In this document: positions 8,252 through 16,165 of the stretch, piece by piece | How positions within the stretch are numbered: position 1 is the first letter of the stretch | Layout: every line of letters starts with the position of its first letter | DNA from: Lachnospiraceae bacterium | GTDB lineage: Bacteria > Bacillota > Clostridia > Lachnospirales > Lachnospiraceae | Direction of reading: 5' to 3' | Length of the DNA: 64,000 nucleotides | NCBI GenBank assembly: GCA_029100405.1 | Contig: JAQXPG010000078.1 | Location: 1 to 64,000 of the forward strand | Made by a program: the position numbers and the translations under genes | Notes under the pieces: model-generated | What the model was told of the DNA's origin: nothing | Database searches by the model: none | What the model saw: the letters and a program-made list of their open reading frames with translations, nothing else

Positions 8252-8257
8252 TATAAT
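8252..8257 (+). promoter_or_regulatory. Putative -10 box for the plus-strand nuclease-like gene
   Basis: Perfect TATAAT about 65 bases before the preferred start codon of the following gene. No convincing -35 box is found at the right distance. The Rex-like site ends 36 bases upstream, so it could also affect this promoter. The remainder of the 7943-8322 gap holds no gene I can support. Confidence 0.4.
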
Positions 8258-8283
8258 GCTTATAGTAGTTATCAGGTGATGAC

Positions 8284-8304
8284 ATGTCGAAAGCTGCTTT
8301 GTAA
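8284..8304 (+). other. Possible six-codon leader ORF, or relic of an earlier start
   Basis: ATG TCG AAA GCT GCT TTG TAA is preceded by AGGTGA at 5-base spacing, a better ribosome site than that of the gene itself. It is in the same frame as the downstream gene, separated by the TAA. It may be a short leader peptide, or the original start cut off by a nonsense mutation. AAGCT...AGCTT also forms a small hairpin here. Confidence 0.3.
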
Positions 8305-8322
8305 GCTTCTTTGGTAGATAAA

Positions 8323-9486
8323 ATGAAAGAAATTACTTATCCGAAAAAAAGAATAGAAAGGACTCCGACGGCCCTAAGACAGCTGACAGGAGATGATCTC
8401 TTTTTGGATATTGAGACAACCGGCCTGTCCTCAAAAAGAAATAAAATCTATCTGATCGGGCTCGGAAAGTTCAATATAGAAGATTCCACCATCTCTGTTC
8501 GTCAATTATTTGCAGAGGAAGAAAAGGAAGAGGAAGCTATTTTAAAAGCCTTTCAAAAGGAATTGGAAGGGACCGCTTCCATTATAACCTTTAATGGGAA
8601 TCGATTTGATCTGCCCTTTCTGAGAGATCGGCTTCAGGCTTTCGGTCTGGATCCCGGTCCTTTGGAAAGAATATTGAAAAAAGATCTGTATCTGGATTTT
8701 AAACCGGCAAAAAAGTATTATAACCTGCCTTCTCTCCGCCAGAAGTCGATCGAAGCTTTCCTTGGTATCCAAAGAGAAGATGAAAAAAGCGGAAAAGAAC
8801 TCATCTCCATTTATCATGCCTATGAGAGAACCAGATCCTCTGACTTGTCCCGATTATTACTTCTTCATAACAGGGACGATGTCTTAGGGATGGTTCCTCT
8901 CTTTTTGATGTATGACTATATCGATTTTCTTGGACAAAGTCCGGACCGGCAGGTTTCCTCGGAAGAACAGCTTTTGAAAAACAAGCTCTCAAAAATACAT
9001 CTTTCCATCGAAAAAGTCCAGCCGGACATCAAAAACAGCCTGGTTTTCTTCGGAACTACCGATTTGATCCTGCCATCGGAAGTACGCTATCGGGAAGACT
9101 GTCTGCTTCTAAGTCTGGATCAGGGAAAGGTCAAGGGCGTTCTCTTTCCGGAAAGGCAAGACCTTTACTTTACTCTCCCGGATTATAAGAATTATTATTA
9201 TCTCCCGGAAGAAGGCCGGATCCTGCCCAAGGTTCTGGCGGCCAGCCTGCCAAGAGACCGCTATCGAAAAGCCAGAAAAGAAGACTGCATGGAAAGAAGT
9301 CATGGCCTCTTCCTCCCTCTCCTGCCCGGAATAAATATAGATCATTTTGCCAATCAGCGCATTTACTTTAAGAAGGAAGAACCGAAGAAGAAGTTTATCC
9401 GTCTGCCGGATCAGGAAAATGAAGCCGAGCAGATTCGTATCATAGAAAAATATCTCAATTTCTATCTTCTCTCCCGTTTTCAATGA
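8323..9486 (+). CDS. RNase H-like exonuclease-fold protein (YprB/COG3359 type)
   Basis: The only clear plus-strand gene. The N-terminal domain is a DEDD-type 3'-5' exonuclease/RNase H-like fold: LFLDIETTGLSS carries the first Asp/Glu pair, IITFNGNRFDLPFLRDRL the second motif, and LLLHNRDDVLGMVPLF the last (residues about 180-200). The C-terminal half (about 210-387) has no motif I recognise. It resembles B. subtilis YprB and the RNase_H_2 family; substrate unknown. I start at the ATG at 8323 (MKEITYPKKR); a TTG at 8311 is possible, but both have weak ribosome sites. It faces away from rnfC and ends at a terminator shared with the opposing S1 gene. Confidence 0.85.
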   Translation: MKEITYPKKRIERTPTALRQLTGDDLFLDIETTGLSSKRNKIYLIGLGKFNIEDSTISVRQLFAEEEKEEEAILKAFQKELEGTASIITFNGNRFDLPFLRDRLQAFGLDPGPLERILKKDLYLDFKPAKKYYNLPSLRQKSIEAFLGIQREDEKSGKELISIYHAYERTRSSDLSRLLLLHNRDDVLGMVPLFLMYDYIDFLGQSPDRQVSSEEQLLKNKLSKIHLSIEKVQPDIKNSLVFFGTTDLILPSEVRYREDCLLLSLDQGKVKGVLFPERQDLYFTLPDYKNYYYLPEEGRILPKVLAASLPRDRYRKARKEDCMERSHGLFLPLLPGINIDHFANQRIYFKKEEPKKKFIRLPDQENEAEQIRIIEKYLNFYLLSRFQ

Positions 9487-9566
9487 GTGAGGGGCACTCC
9501 ACCTTTTTTGCTTTTTGATCCTGTTCTTCTCCTTGTTTCAGCAGAAAAACAAAAATGCTCTTTGCC

Positions 9567-9604
9567 AAAAAAAGCCCCAGGGAATAATCCCTGGGGCTTT
9601 TCAT
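9567..9604. terminator. Bidirectional terminator between converging genes
   Basis: Perfect 13-bp stem AAAGCCCCAGGGA (9571-9583) with its complement (9588-9600) and an ATAA loop. It is flanked by a T run on each strand. It serves the plus-strand nuclease-like gene and the minus-strand S1-domain gene that converge on it. Confidence 0.93.
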
Positions 9605-9633
9605 TCGTATTCAGATCAAAATCCGATCATCAA

Positions 9634-10740
9634 TCACTGGTTCTTGTAGTCGTCGACATTGACATCTGCATAATCAGAATTTTCATTATCCTGATCAAGT
9701 GCCTTGATGCTGAGGGAGATCTTGTGCTCGTTCTCACGAAGCTCAACAACCTTAGCGGTAACTTCCTGACCAGTCTTCAATACATCAGAAGGCTTGTCAA
9801 CATGTTCCTTAGAAATCTGAGAAACATGAAGCAGAGCATCGATGCCCGGTTCAAGCTCGATGAAGGCGCCGAAGTCGGTCATACGTGCAACCTTACCGGT
9901 TACAACGGTACCGATGGCATACTTCTCAGCAGCACCGTTCCAAGGATTCTCATCATCAAACTTACGGGAAAGAGCAATCTTATGTCCGTTGATATTCTTG
10001 ATGAAGACACGAACCTTATCATCTACATGATAAAGCTTCTTCGGATTATCAACATGGCCCCAGCTCATCTCAGAGATATGAAGCAGACCATCTACACCGC
10101 CAAGATCGATGAATGCACCGAAATCAGTTACATTCTTAACGGTTCCTTCAATCACATCACCAACATGGATGTTCTCGAAGAATTCCTTCTGCAGCTCTTC
10201 CTTCTTTGCAACGAGAAGCTGCTTACGATCACCGATGATTCTTCTCTTTCTCGGATTGAACTCAGTGATAACAAATTCGATATCCTGACCATTGTACTGA
10301 TTCAAATCCTTAACATAAGTATCAGCAACAAGACTTGCAGGTACGAATACTCTTGCATCATCAACAACAACGGAAAGACCACCGTTCAGCACCTTTACAA
10401 CCTTACCGGTCAGTACTTCGTGGTTCTCAAATGCTTCCTTCAGCTTCTCATTGCCCTTCTCCTGAGCAAGTCTTCTGTAAGAAAGAACAACCATATTGTC
10501 ATCATTCTGTGTCTTAACAACGATTGCTTCCATGGTATCGCCAACTTTGGCAACGGTTGTAAGATCAAGATTGGAGTCATCAGAATATTCATTCCGAGTA
10601 ATTACTCCATCGGACTTATAACCGATATTAAGATCGATCTCATCCGGCTTTACCGCAATAACGGTACCCTCTACGATTTCCCCGTTGTGAATCGTCTTGA
10701 ACGACTCGTTCAGCATTTCCTCAAAGCTCTGTTCTGGCAT
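9634..10740 (-). CDS. rpsA: S1-domain RNA-binding protein (30S ribosomal protein S1 homologue)
   Basis: Four S1 (OB-fold) repeats over 368 residues, roughly 18-87, 105-170, 190-258 and 275-345. Typical repeat motifs are VTDFGAFIDLGGVDGLLHISE (repeat 3, ending in MSWGH) and MTDFGAFIELEPGIDALLHV (repeat 4). Repeats 1 and 2 are more divergent. The four-repeat size is usual for Firmicutes S1 homologues; E. coli S1 has six. The start lies inside the end of ispH: the genes overlap by 31 bases in different frames and AGGAGG within ispH serves as ribosome site. In several clostridia ispH and this gene encode one fused protein, so here the pair appears to be a separate but tightly coupled version. Confidence 0.93.
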   Translation of the reverse strand: MPEQSFEEMLNESFKTIHNGEIVEGTVIAVKPDEIDLNIGYKSDGVITRNEYSDDSNLDLTTVAKVGDTMEAIVVKTQNDDNMVVLSYRRLAQEKGNEKLKEAFENHEVLTGKVVKVLNGGLSVVVDDARVFVPASLVADTYVKDLNQYNGQDIEFVITEFNPRKRRIIGDRKQLLVAKKEELQKEFFENIHVGDVIEGTVKNVTDFGAFIDLGGVDGLLHISEMSWGHVDNPKKLYHVDDKVRVFIKNINGHKIALSRKFDDENPWNGAAEKYAIGTVVTGKVARMTDFGAFIELEPGIDALLHVSQISKEHVDKPSDVLKTGQEVTAKVVELRENEHKISLSIKALDQDNENSDYADVNVDDYKNQ

Positions 10741-11579
10741 GTTTCCTGAACCTCCTGAATAATTTTTTGTGGCGTCGATGCCCCTGCTGTTATTCCTACG
10801 CTGTCAATGGATTCGATTACGGACAGATCCAGGTCGTCTCGAGATTGTATAAAGAAAGTCCGGGGATTGATCTCTTTGCAAATCTCGTAGAGCTTCTGTG
10901 AATTAGAACTGTGTTTACCGCCTATAACAATCATCACATCAACTTTATCCGCAACTGCTGCCGCCTCATTCTGGCGTTCAGCTGTAGCGCTGCAGATCGT
11001 ATTCAAACAAAATATACTATAACCTTTATTCTCAATAATTTCAACAAGTTCTTCAAATTTCTTGTAATTAAAGGTCGTTTGAGAAACCAGACAGATTTTT
11101 CGATCCGGAGGCAGATCGATGGCTTCTGCTTCCTCCCTGGAGCCTATTACTTCATAATCATCTCCCGGGATCCAGCCGATAATGCCTTCCACTTCCGGAT
11201 GCTCCCGGTTTCCGGTAATAATGATATGGTAGCCCTTTTTGGCATATTCATTGACGACCCTGTGAATTTTCAGAACAAAAGGGCAAGTTGCATCCACGAC
11301 ATCAAAACCATCTTGTTTAAGTTCTTCCATGACCCGAGAGGATACGCCGTGAGAACGGATGATCACCGTTCCTTTTTCCAGACGATCCAGATCACAATTC
11401 TCGTCCATGACCCGGACCCCGCGGGCTTTCAGATCATCCACAACAATTTCATTATGGATGATGGGCCCATAGGTATAGATCGGACGGCCATCGGCCTTTT
11501 CAATTTCCCTCTCCACCGTATCCAGGGCTCTTTTCACTCCGAAACAAAAGCCGGCGCTCTGTGCCAGAAGAACTTTCAT
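10710..11579 (-). CDS. ispH: 4-hydroxy-3-methylbut-2-enyl diphosphate reductase
   Basis: Last step of the MEP isoprenoid pathway: reduces HMBPP to IPP and DMAPP with a 4Fe-4S cluster. The three cluster cysteines are C12 (AGFCFGVKRAL), C99 (DATCPFVLK) and C196 (LNTICSATAERQ). Other motifs are GPIIHN, SHGVS and GASTPQ near the end. At 289 residues it is a complete, unfused enzyme with a stop at 10710. The start overlaps the cmk stop by four bases. ispG and dxr of the same pathway lie elsewhere in this window in the pyrH-polC cluster. Confidence 0.96.
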   Translation of the reverse strand: MKVLLAQSAGFCFGVKRALDTVEREIEKADGRPIYTYGPIIHNEIVVDDLKARGVRVMDENCDLDRLEKGTVIIRSHGVSSRVMEELKQDGFDVVDATCPFVLKIHRVVNEYAKKGYHIIITGNREHPEVEGIIGWIPGDDYEVIGSREEAEAIDLPPDRKICLVSQTTFNYKKFEELVEIIENKGYSIFCLNTICSATAERQNEAAAVADKVDVMIVIGGKHSSNSQKLYEICKEINPRTFFIQSRDDLDLSVIESIDSVGITAGASTPQKIIQEVQETCQNRALRKC

Positions 11580-12253
11580 AGGTCTTTCTCCTTTTGATGT
11601 ACAAGGCTTACGATCTTCTCTGTTACTTCTTCGATCGTAAGATCCGATGAATCCAGAAGAATGGCATCTTTTGCCTGGCGAAGAGGAGCAATGGCCCGGT
11701 TCATATCCTGCTCATCTCTTTTTTTTACATCCCGGATAATGTCATCCAGATCGGCCTTCTGTCCTTTCGAAATCAATTCATCATAGCGTCTCCTGCCGCG
11801 GATCTCGGCACTGGCCGTCAAAAAGATCTTCACATCCGCATTTGGCAGAACAACCGTTCCGATGTCTCTTCCATCCATAAGAACCGACTGCTTCCTTGCC
11901 AGATCCTTCTGCAGATTCAAAAGAGCCTCCCGAACCTTGGCATAGGCGCTGACACGAGACGCAGCCGCACTGACCTCGGGCGTCCGGATATAGGACGTCA
12001 CATTACAATCATTGACCAGGACCGCCTGTTCTCCATTTTCATAAGAGATCTTCACGGAAAGTTTCTCCGCTTCTTTTGACACAGCGGACTCGTCCGAAAT
12101 GTCGATCCCCTTTTTCAGCATATGATAGGCCATGCCACGATACATAGCACCTGTATCGACATAAATATAACCCAGCTCCTTTGCGGCCCGTCTGGCAATC
12201 GTACTCTTTCCCGCTCCGGCAGGTCCGTCAATTGCAACATTCATTATTTTCAT
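11576..12253 (-). CDS. cmk: Cytidylate kinase
   Basis: Phosphorylates CMP/dCMP to the diphosphates. The P-loop is GPAGAGKST at residues 9-17, followed by YVDTGAMYRGMAY for nucleotide-monophosphate binding, the lid/CMP-binding MDGRDIGTVVLP and RGRRRYDE. The 225-residue length is normal. GAGGATCG precedes the ATG at 12253; a second ATG three codons later is possible. It is followed by ispH and the S1 gene, a common Firmicutes order, and preceded by a flavoprotein gene 27 bases away. Confidence 0.96.
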   Translation of the reverse strand: MKIMNVAIDGPAGAGKSTIARRAAKELGYIYVDTGAMYRGMAYHMLKKGIDISDESAVSKEAEKLSVKISYENGEQAVLVNDCNVTSYIRTPEVSAAASRVSAYAKVREALLNLQKDLARKQSVLMDGRDIGTVVLPNADVKIFLTASAEIRGRRRYDELISKGQKADLDDIIRDVKKRDEQDMNRAIAPLRQAKDAILLDSSDLTIEEVTEKIVSLVHQKEKDL

Positions 12254-12280
12254 CTTCGATCCTCTCTACTCCTTTATTCA

Positions 12281-13570
12281 TCAGATCCCGTCACCGGCAA
12301 GAAAGCCGGTGGAAAAGGCCGCCTGCAGATTAAATCCTCCGGTAAACCCATCGATATCCAGAACTTCTCCTGCAAAATACAGACCACGAATCTTCTTTGC
12401 CACCATGGTCTTGGGAGAGATTTCTTTGACAGATACTCCTCCCTGCGTAACAATGGCCTGACGGAAACCTTCGGTACCGGTCACTGTCAAATGAAAATGC
12501 TTTAAGACATGAACCAGTTTCTCTCTTTCTTCCTTTGTAATGTCATGTGCTTTCTTCTCCGGTGAGATCCCGGTTCGAGCTAAGAGGACAGGAATCATCC
12601 GGGCAGGAAGCAGGCTTCCCATAATGGTATGCAAACTCTTGTTCATCGCCTTGTCAAATTCTCTAAGCAGTCTCTGATCTAACTGATCCTCACTTAAAGC
12701 CGGTTTAAAATCAATGGCGGCCGGAAGGCTCCCCATTTCTTCCAGATATTTCCCGCATCTGGCAGAGGCCGTTAAAACCAATGGCCCTGTAATGCCAAAA
12801 TGGGTAAACATCATTTCGCCCAGTTCCCGGAAGGATTGCTTTTTCGGATTCTTTCCAAAGGGCATCGTCAGACTGACATTCCTAAGAGACAGGCCCTGAA
12901 GTGCATAGATATCACTTTCCTTTGTCTGAAAGGGGACAAGGCTTGGACGAAGGGGTGTGACTTGAAGGCCCGCTTCCCTGGCAAAACGGTAACCGTCACC
13001 CGTCGATCCGGTTGTCGGATAAGACAGGCCTCCCGTGCAGACAATAACAATATCCGCCTTCACTTTCTGACCATTAGACAGGATCAGGCCAAGAATTTCA
13101 TCTTGATATTGATCCTTTCCCTTCACAGAGAAAGAAGATGACTCGTCTTCGGAAATCGGTTTTAAGACAAGGTCCTTCACTTCTGTCCGAAGACAGATTT
13201 TCACATGAAGACGCTTTAACTGCCCTTCCAAAGCCTTGGTAATGTCCGATGCATGATCTGAGACCGGGAACACACGATTCCCTCTCTCCACTTTCAGAGG
13301 GATTCCTTCTTTCTCGATCATTTCCATCAGATCCTGATTGGTAAATCGATAGAGAGCACTGTAAAGAAAACGCGGATTACTTACAAAATGAGAAAAAAAC
13401 TCATCGATAGGAGCCGCATTGGTACAATTGCAGCGGCCTTTCCCTGTAATGTAGATCTTCTTTCCCAACTTCTCATTTTTCTCATAGATCGTTACCTTAT
13501 GGCCCTTTCGGGCGGCAGCGATCGCGGCCATCATACCGGCGGCGCCGCCACCGATGACTGCAACTATCAT
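12281..13570 (-). CDS. NAD(P)/FAD-dependent oxidoreductase, HI0933/YhiN-BaiN family
   Basis: Flavoprotein of the HI0933-like family. The Rossmann FAD motif is at the extreme N-terminus (VAVIGGGAAGMMAAIAAARK), followed by GKKIYITGKGRCNCTNAAP, a family hallmark, and a C-terminal FAD-contact block GLYFAGEVLDIDGFTGGFNL. At 429 residues it is full length. Some members act in bile-acid dehydroxylation (BaiN), but that name is widely over-applied and nothing here supports bile-acid activity. It is usually found next to cmk and ispH in this bacterial group, as here; the true substrate is unknown. Confidence 0.88.
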   Translation of the reverse strand: MIVAVIGGGAAGMMAAIAAARKGHKVTIYEKNEKLGKKIYITGKGRCNCTNAAPIDEFFSHFVSNPRFLYSALYRFTNQDLMEMIEKEGIPLKVERGNRVFPVSDHASDITKALEGQLKRLHVKICLRTEVKDLVLKPISEDESSSFSVKGKDQYQDEILGLILSNGQKVKADIVIVCTGGLSYPTTGSTGDGYRFAREAGLQVTPLRPSLVPFQTKESDIYALQGLSLRNVSLTMPFGKNPKKQSFRELGEMMFTHFGITGPLVLTASARCGKYLEEMGSLPAAIDFKPALSEDQLDQRLLREFDKAMNKSLHTIMGSLLPARMIPVLLARTGISPEKKAHDITKEEREKLVHVLKHFHLTVTGTEGFRQAIVTQGGVSVKEISPKTMVAKKIRGLYFAGEVLDIDGFTGGFNLQAAFSTGFLAGDGI

Positions 13571-13644
13571 AATTCCTATCCTTTTCCTATTGAATGATAA
13601 TATAGGGATCCAAAGTACCTTTGCCGGATGATCCTCCCTAAGGC

Positions 13645-14574
13645 TTAAGTCTCATCCTTCTTATATCTTTTCGACAGGCGGATCTTCACCGAATCATCGA
13701 CCTTATCAATTTCATCGCTCTCATAGACCTGATACTCGTCCCAGATATTCTCCAGTTGACCCAAAGTCTCAGCAACATCGTTCTGTTTCTTCATGCAGAG
13801 AGAAACGATCAGGGCATTGATCACAGACAGAGGAGCTACCAGGGAATCCACGATCGATGCCATATCACTCTTGGCAATCAGATTGCAGGAAGAATAGAGA
13901 TTCATCGGGGAATTCACGGAGTCCGTAAGTGTGATCACACGGGCACTCCGATTATTGGCAAATTCCAAAGCTTTTAAAGTCCGCATGGAATAGCGGGGGA
14001 AACTGATGCCTATGATTACATCCTCTTCATTGATCCTGATCATCTGTTCGAAGATCTCACTGGAACTGTTGGTATGAAGAAGAATAACATTGTCGAAAAG
14101 AAGATTCAGATAAAAAGCAAGGAAAGATGCTAAAGGAGCACAGGACCGGATGCCGATGACATAGATCCTTCTGGCCTTTAAAATCGTATCCACTGCAACT
14201 TCAAAGGCTTTGTCGTCGATCTCCTGCAAGGTCTGCTTGATCTTCTCTTCGTCTGACTGGAGAACAGACTCCAGAATTTTCGACTGGCTGATCCGTCCAT
14301 AAGTCACTTCCATCCTCTGAATCGAGTTCAATTTGTTCCGGACCATCTCTTCCAGCGCTTTCTGGAAATCCGGATAGCCCTTATAACCCAGAGTCATTGC
14401 AAAACGAACAACCGTAGATTCTGAGACTCCGACCGTCTCACCCATTTTGGCAGCTGTCAGAAAAACCGCCTTATCATAATTATCTGCTATATAATTCGAC
14501 AGAAGTTTCTGTCCCTTGGACATGCGGCTATAATGCCGGTTGATCCGATTCATAAGATCACTGTTTGTTGACAT
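13645..14574 (-). CDS. RpiR/MurR-type transcriptional regulator with SIS domain
   Basis: Sugar-phosphate-responsive regulator. An N-terminal helix-turn-helix (residues about 1-77, including SESTVVRFAMTLGYKGYPDF) is followed by a SIS sugar-phosphate domain (about 110-240, with VIGIRSCAPLASFLAFYLN and VIIGISFPRYSMRTL). I use the ATG at 14574 (MSTNSDLMNRINR) because AAGGAT precedes it and a promoter lies just upstream; extension to 14700 would run through the oad-operon terminator. It is a single gene between terminator and flavoprotein. Its target is not shown by the sequence; the neighbouring decarboxylase operon is a candidate only by position. Confidence 0.9.
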   Translation of the reverse strand: MSTNSDLMNRINRHYSRMSKGQKLLSNYIADNYDKAVFLTAAKMGETVGVSESTVVRFAMTLGYKGYPDFQKALEEMVRNKLNSIQRMEVTYGRISQSKILESVLQSDEEKIKQTLQEIDDKAFEVAVDTILKARRIYVIGIRSCAPLASFLAFYLNLLFDNVILLHTNSSSEIFEQMIRINEEDVIIGISFPRYSMRTLKALEFANNRSARVITLTDSVNSPMNLYSSCNLIAKSDMASIVDSLVAPLSVINALIVSLCMKKQNDVAETLGQLENIWDEYQVYESDEIDKVDDSVKIRLSKRYKKDET

Positions 14575-14616
14575 ATCTTGATCCTTAAAATGCCAGTCCG
14601 TTTTGATTCGCGTTTT

Positions 14617-14625
14617 ATTATAACA
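14617..14625 (-). promoter_or_regulatory. Extended -10 promoter for the RpiR-type gene
   Basis: Minus-strand TGTTATAAT combines a TGn extension with a perfect TATAAT; no good -35 box. It sits about 45 bases before the ATG at 14574, between that gene and the preceding terminator. Confidence 0.55.
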
Positions 14626-14652
14626 TAAAGAAAGCGTAAGAAACAGAAAGAC

Positions 14653-14697
14653 AAAAGCTCTGCTTTGGACCCTGATGGAATCCAAAGCAGAGCTTTT
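14653..14697 (-). terminator. Rho-independent terminator of the decarboxylase operon
   Basis: Perfect 17-bp stem: 14653-14669 pairs with 14681-14697 (AAAAGCTCTGCTTTGGA arm) across an 11-base loop, followed on the minus strand by TTTTGTCTTTCTGTTTCTT. It lies about 30 bases past the oadA-like stop. Confidence 0.93.
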
Positions 14698-14728
14698 CAA
14701 TTTGTTTTATCTACTGATCAGTTGACGA

Positions 14729-16147
14729 TCAGACCGGATAAGCACCGTTCTTGGAGTCAGCTGCCTTGGGATCTACGCCGGTCTGCTGAGCCTGACGATA
14801 CTTGAAGAACTCCGTTGCAACCTGTGGGAACAATGCATAGGAAAGAGTGTCCTCATCCTGCTGCTTGTAAGGAGCAACTGCCTTCTCCATCTCAGGAAGC
14901 TGTGGCTGTAAGAGATCTGCAGGTCTGCAGGTGATTGCTTCGGATTTTCTGTCTCCCAGTGCCTTCTCTACGACTTCCGGATTGAAAGGCTTAACGGTCT
15001 TTCCATACTTACCAAGAAGAAGATCCTTGGTCTGATCGGTAACGACCTTATAACGCTCGCCCATCAGGACATTGAAGACCGCCTGAGTTCCGACGATCTG
15101 AGAAGAAGGGGTAACCAGAGGCGGTTCACCGAGATCCTTACGTACTCTCGGTACCTCTTCCAGAACCTCTCTCAGCTTGTCTTCCTTACCCTGCTCCTTG
15201 AGCTGGGAAATCAGATTCGAAAGCATTCCGCCCGGTACCTGATAGAGGAGAGTTTTAATATTAACACCCAGGACCTTGGTAGAGATCCGGCCGTTGGCAA
15301 TATACTTCTCACGAATAGGCTGGAAGTAATCAGCTACTTCAGAAAGAAGATTCTGATCCAGTCCGGTATCGTAAGGCGTATCCTTGAATGCCTCAACCAT
15401 AACCTCCGTTGCAGGCTGGGAAGTACCCATAGCAAAAGGAGAAATTGCGGTATCAATGATATCGCATCCTGCTTCAACAGCCTTCATGCAGGTCATGGAA
15501 GCAACACCGGAAGTATAGTGGTTATGAAGTTCCAAAGGAAGATCGGTAGCACTTCTTAAAGCAGTGAAGAGCTCGGATGCAGCCTTGGGAACCAGAAGTC
15601 CGGACATGTCCTTGATGCAGATGGAGTCTGCACCCATTTCTTCAATGGCTTTTGCTTTCTCCACCCAGTAATCCAGGGTATAAGCATCTCCAAGAGTATA
15701 GGACAGAGCAACCTGTGCATGTCCGCCCTCTTTCTTAGCAGCCTTGACAGCGGTCTCCAGATTACGAAGGTCATTCAGACAGTCAAAGATACGGATGATA
15801 TCAATACCATTGGCAATGGACTTCTGTACGAAATACTCAACAACATCATCTGCATAGGGCTTGTAGCCGAGAATATTCTGGCCGCGGAAAAGCATCTGCA
15901 GCTTGGTATTCTTGAAGCCGTCTCTCAGTTTTCTCAGTCTTTCCCACGGATCCTCATGAAGGAAACGAAGGCAGGCATCGAATGTAGCACCGCCCCAGCA
16001 CTCTACAGCATTATATCCGATCTTGTCCATGGTAGGAATGATCGGAAGCATTTCTTCTGTAGTCATACGTGTTGCCATCAGAGACTGATGAGCATCACGA
16101 AGAACAGTTTCTGTAATTTTTAATGGTTTCTTTGTGACTTCTGCCAT
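14729..16147 (-). CDS. oadA: Oxaloacetate decarboxylase alpha-type carboxyltransferase subunit
   Basis: Biotin-dependent carboxyltransferase with a TIM barrel of the OadA/transcarboxylase-5S/pyruvate-carboxylase-B type. It moves a carboxyl group between oxaloacetate (or pyruvate) and biotin. ETVLRDAHQSLMATRM gives the metal-binding Asp, LHNHYTSG the metal-binding histidines, and SICIKDMSG the catalytic-lysine region. It stops at residue 472 without the C-terminal biotin domain of classic OadA; the biotin carrier is a separate gene two places upstream. Last gene of a five-gene operon, 18 bases after the beta subunit and ahead of a strong terminator. In other genomes it is often named pyruvate carboxylase subunit B. 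Confidence 0.92.
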   Translation of the reverse strand: MAEVTKKPLKITETVLRDAHQSLMATRMTTEEMLPIIPTMDKIGYNAVECWGGATFDACLRFLHEDPWERLRKLRDGFKNTKLQMLFRGQNILGYKPYADDVVEYFVQKSIANGIDIIRIFDCLNDLRNLETAVKAAKKEGGHAQVALSYTLGDAYTLDYWVEKAKAIEEMGADSICIKDMSGLLVPKAASELFTALRSATDLPLELHNHYTSGVASMTCMKAVEAGCDIIDTAISPFAMGTSQPATEVMVEAFKDTPYDTGLDQNLLSEVADYFQPIREKYIANGRISTKVLGVNIKTLLYQVPGGMLSNLISQLKEQGKEDKLREVLEEVPRVRKDLGEPPLVTPSSQIVGTQAVFNVLMGERYKVVTDQTKDLLLGKYGKTVKPFNPEVVEKALGDRKSEAITCRPADLLQPQLPEMEKAVAPYKQQDEDTLSYALFPQVATEFFKYRQAQQTGVDPKAADSKNGAYPV

Positions 16148-16165
16148 TGTTCATTCTCCTTTATA

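Noticed and set aside
10710..10740. Programmed frameshift fusing IspH and S1
   Set aside because: No slippery heptamer with a downstream structure is evident, and the S1 gene has its own good ribosome site and ATG; kept only as an evolutionary observation.
9487..10749. 420-codon open frame on the plus strand
   Set aside because: It lies antisense to the S1-domain gene, whose four repeats are unmistakable; the plus-strand translation has no family features.
12281..13570. Naming the flavoprotein BaiN and inferring bile-acid metabolism
   Set aside because: The family is broad and sits next to cmk/ispH in many bacteria; no other bai-type genes are here.
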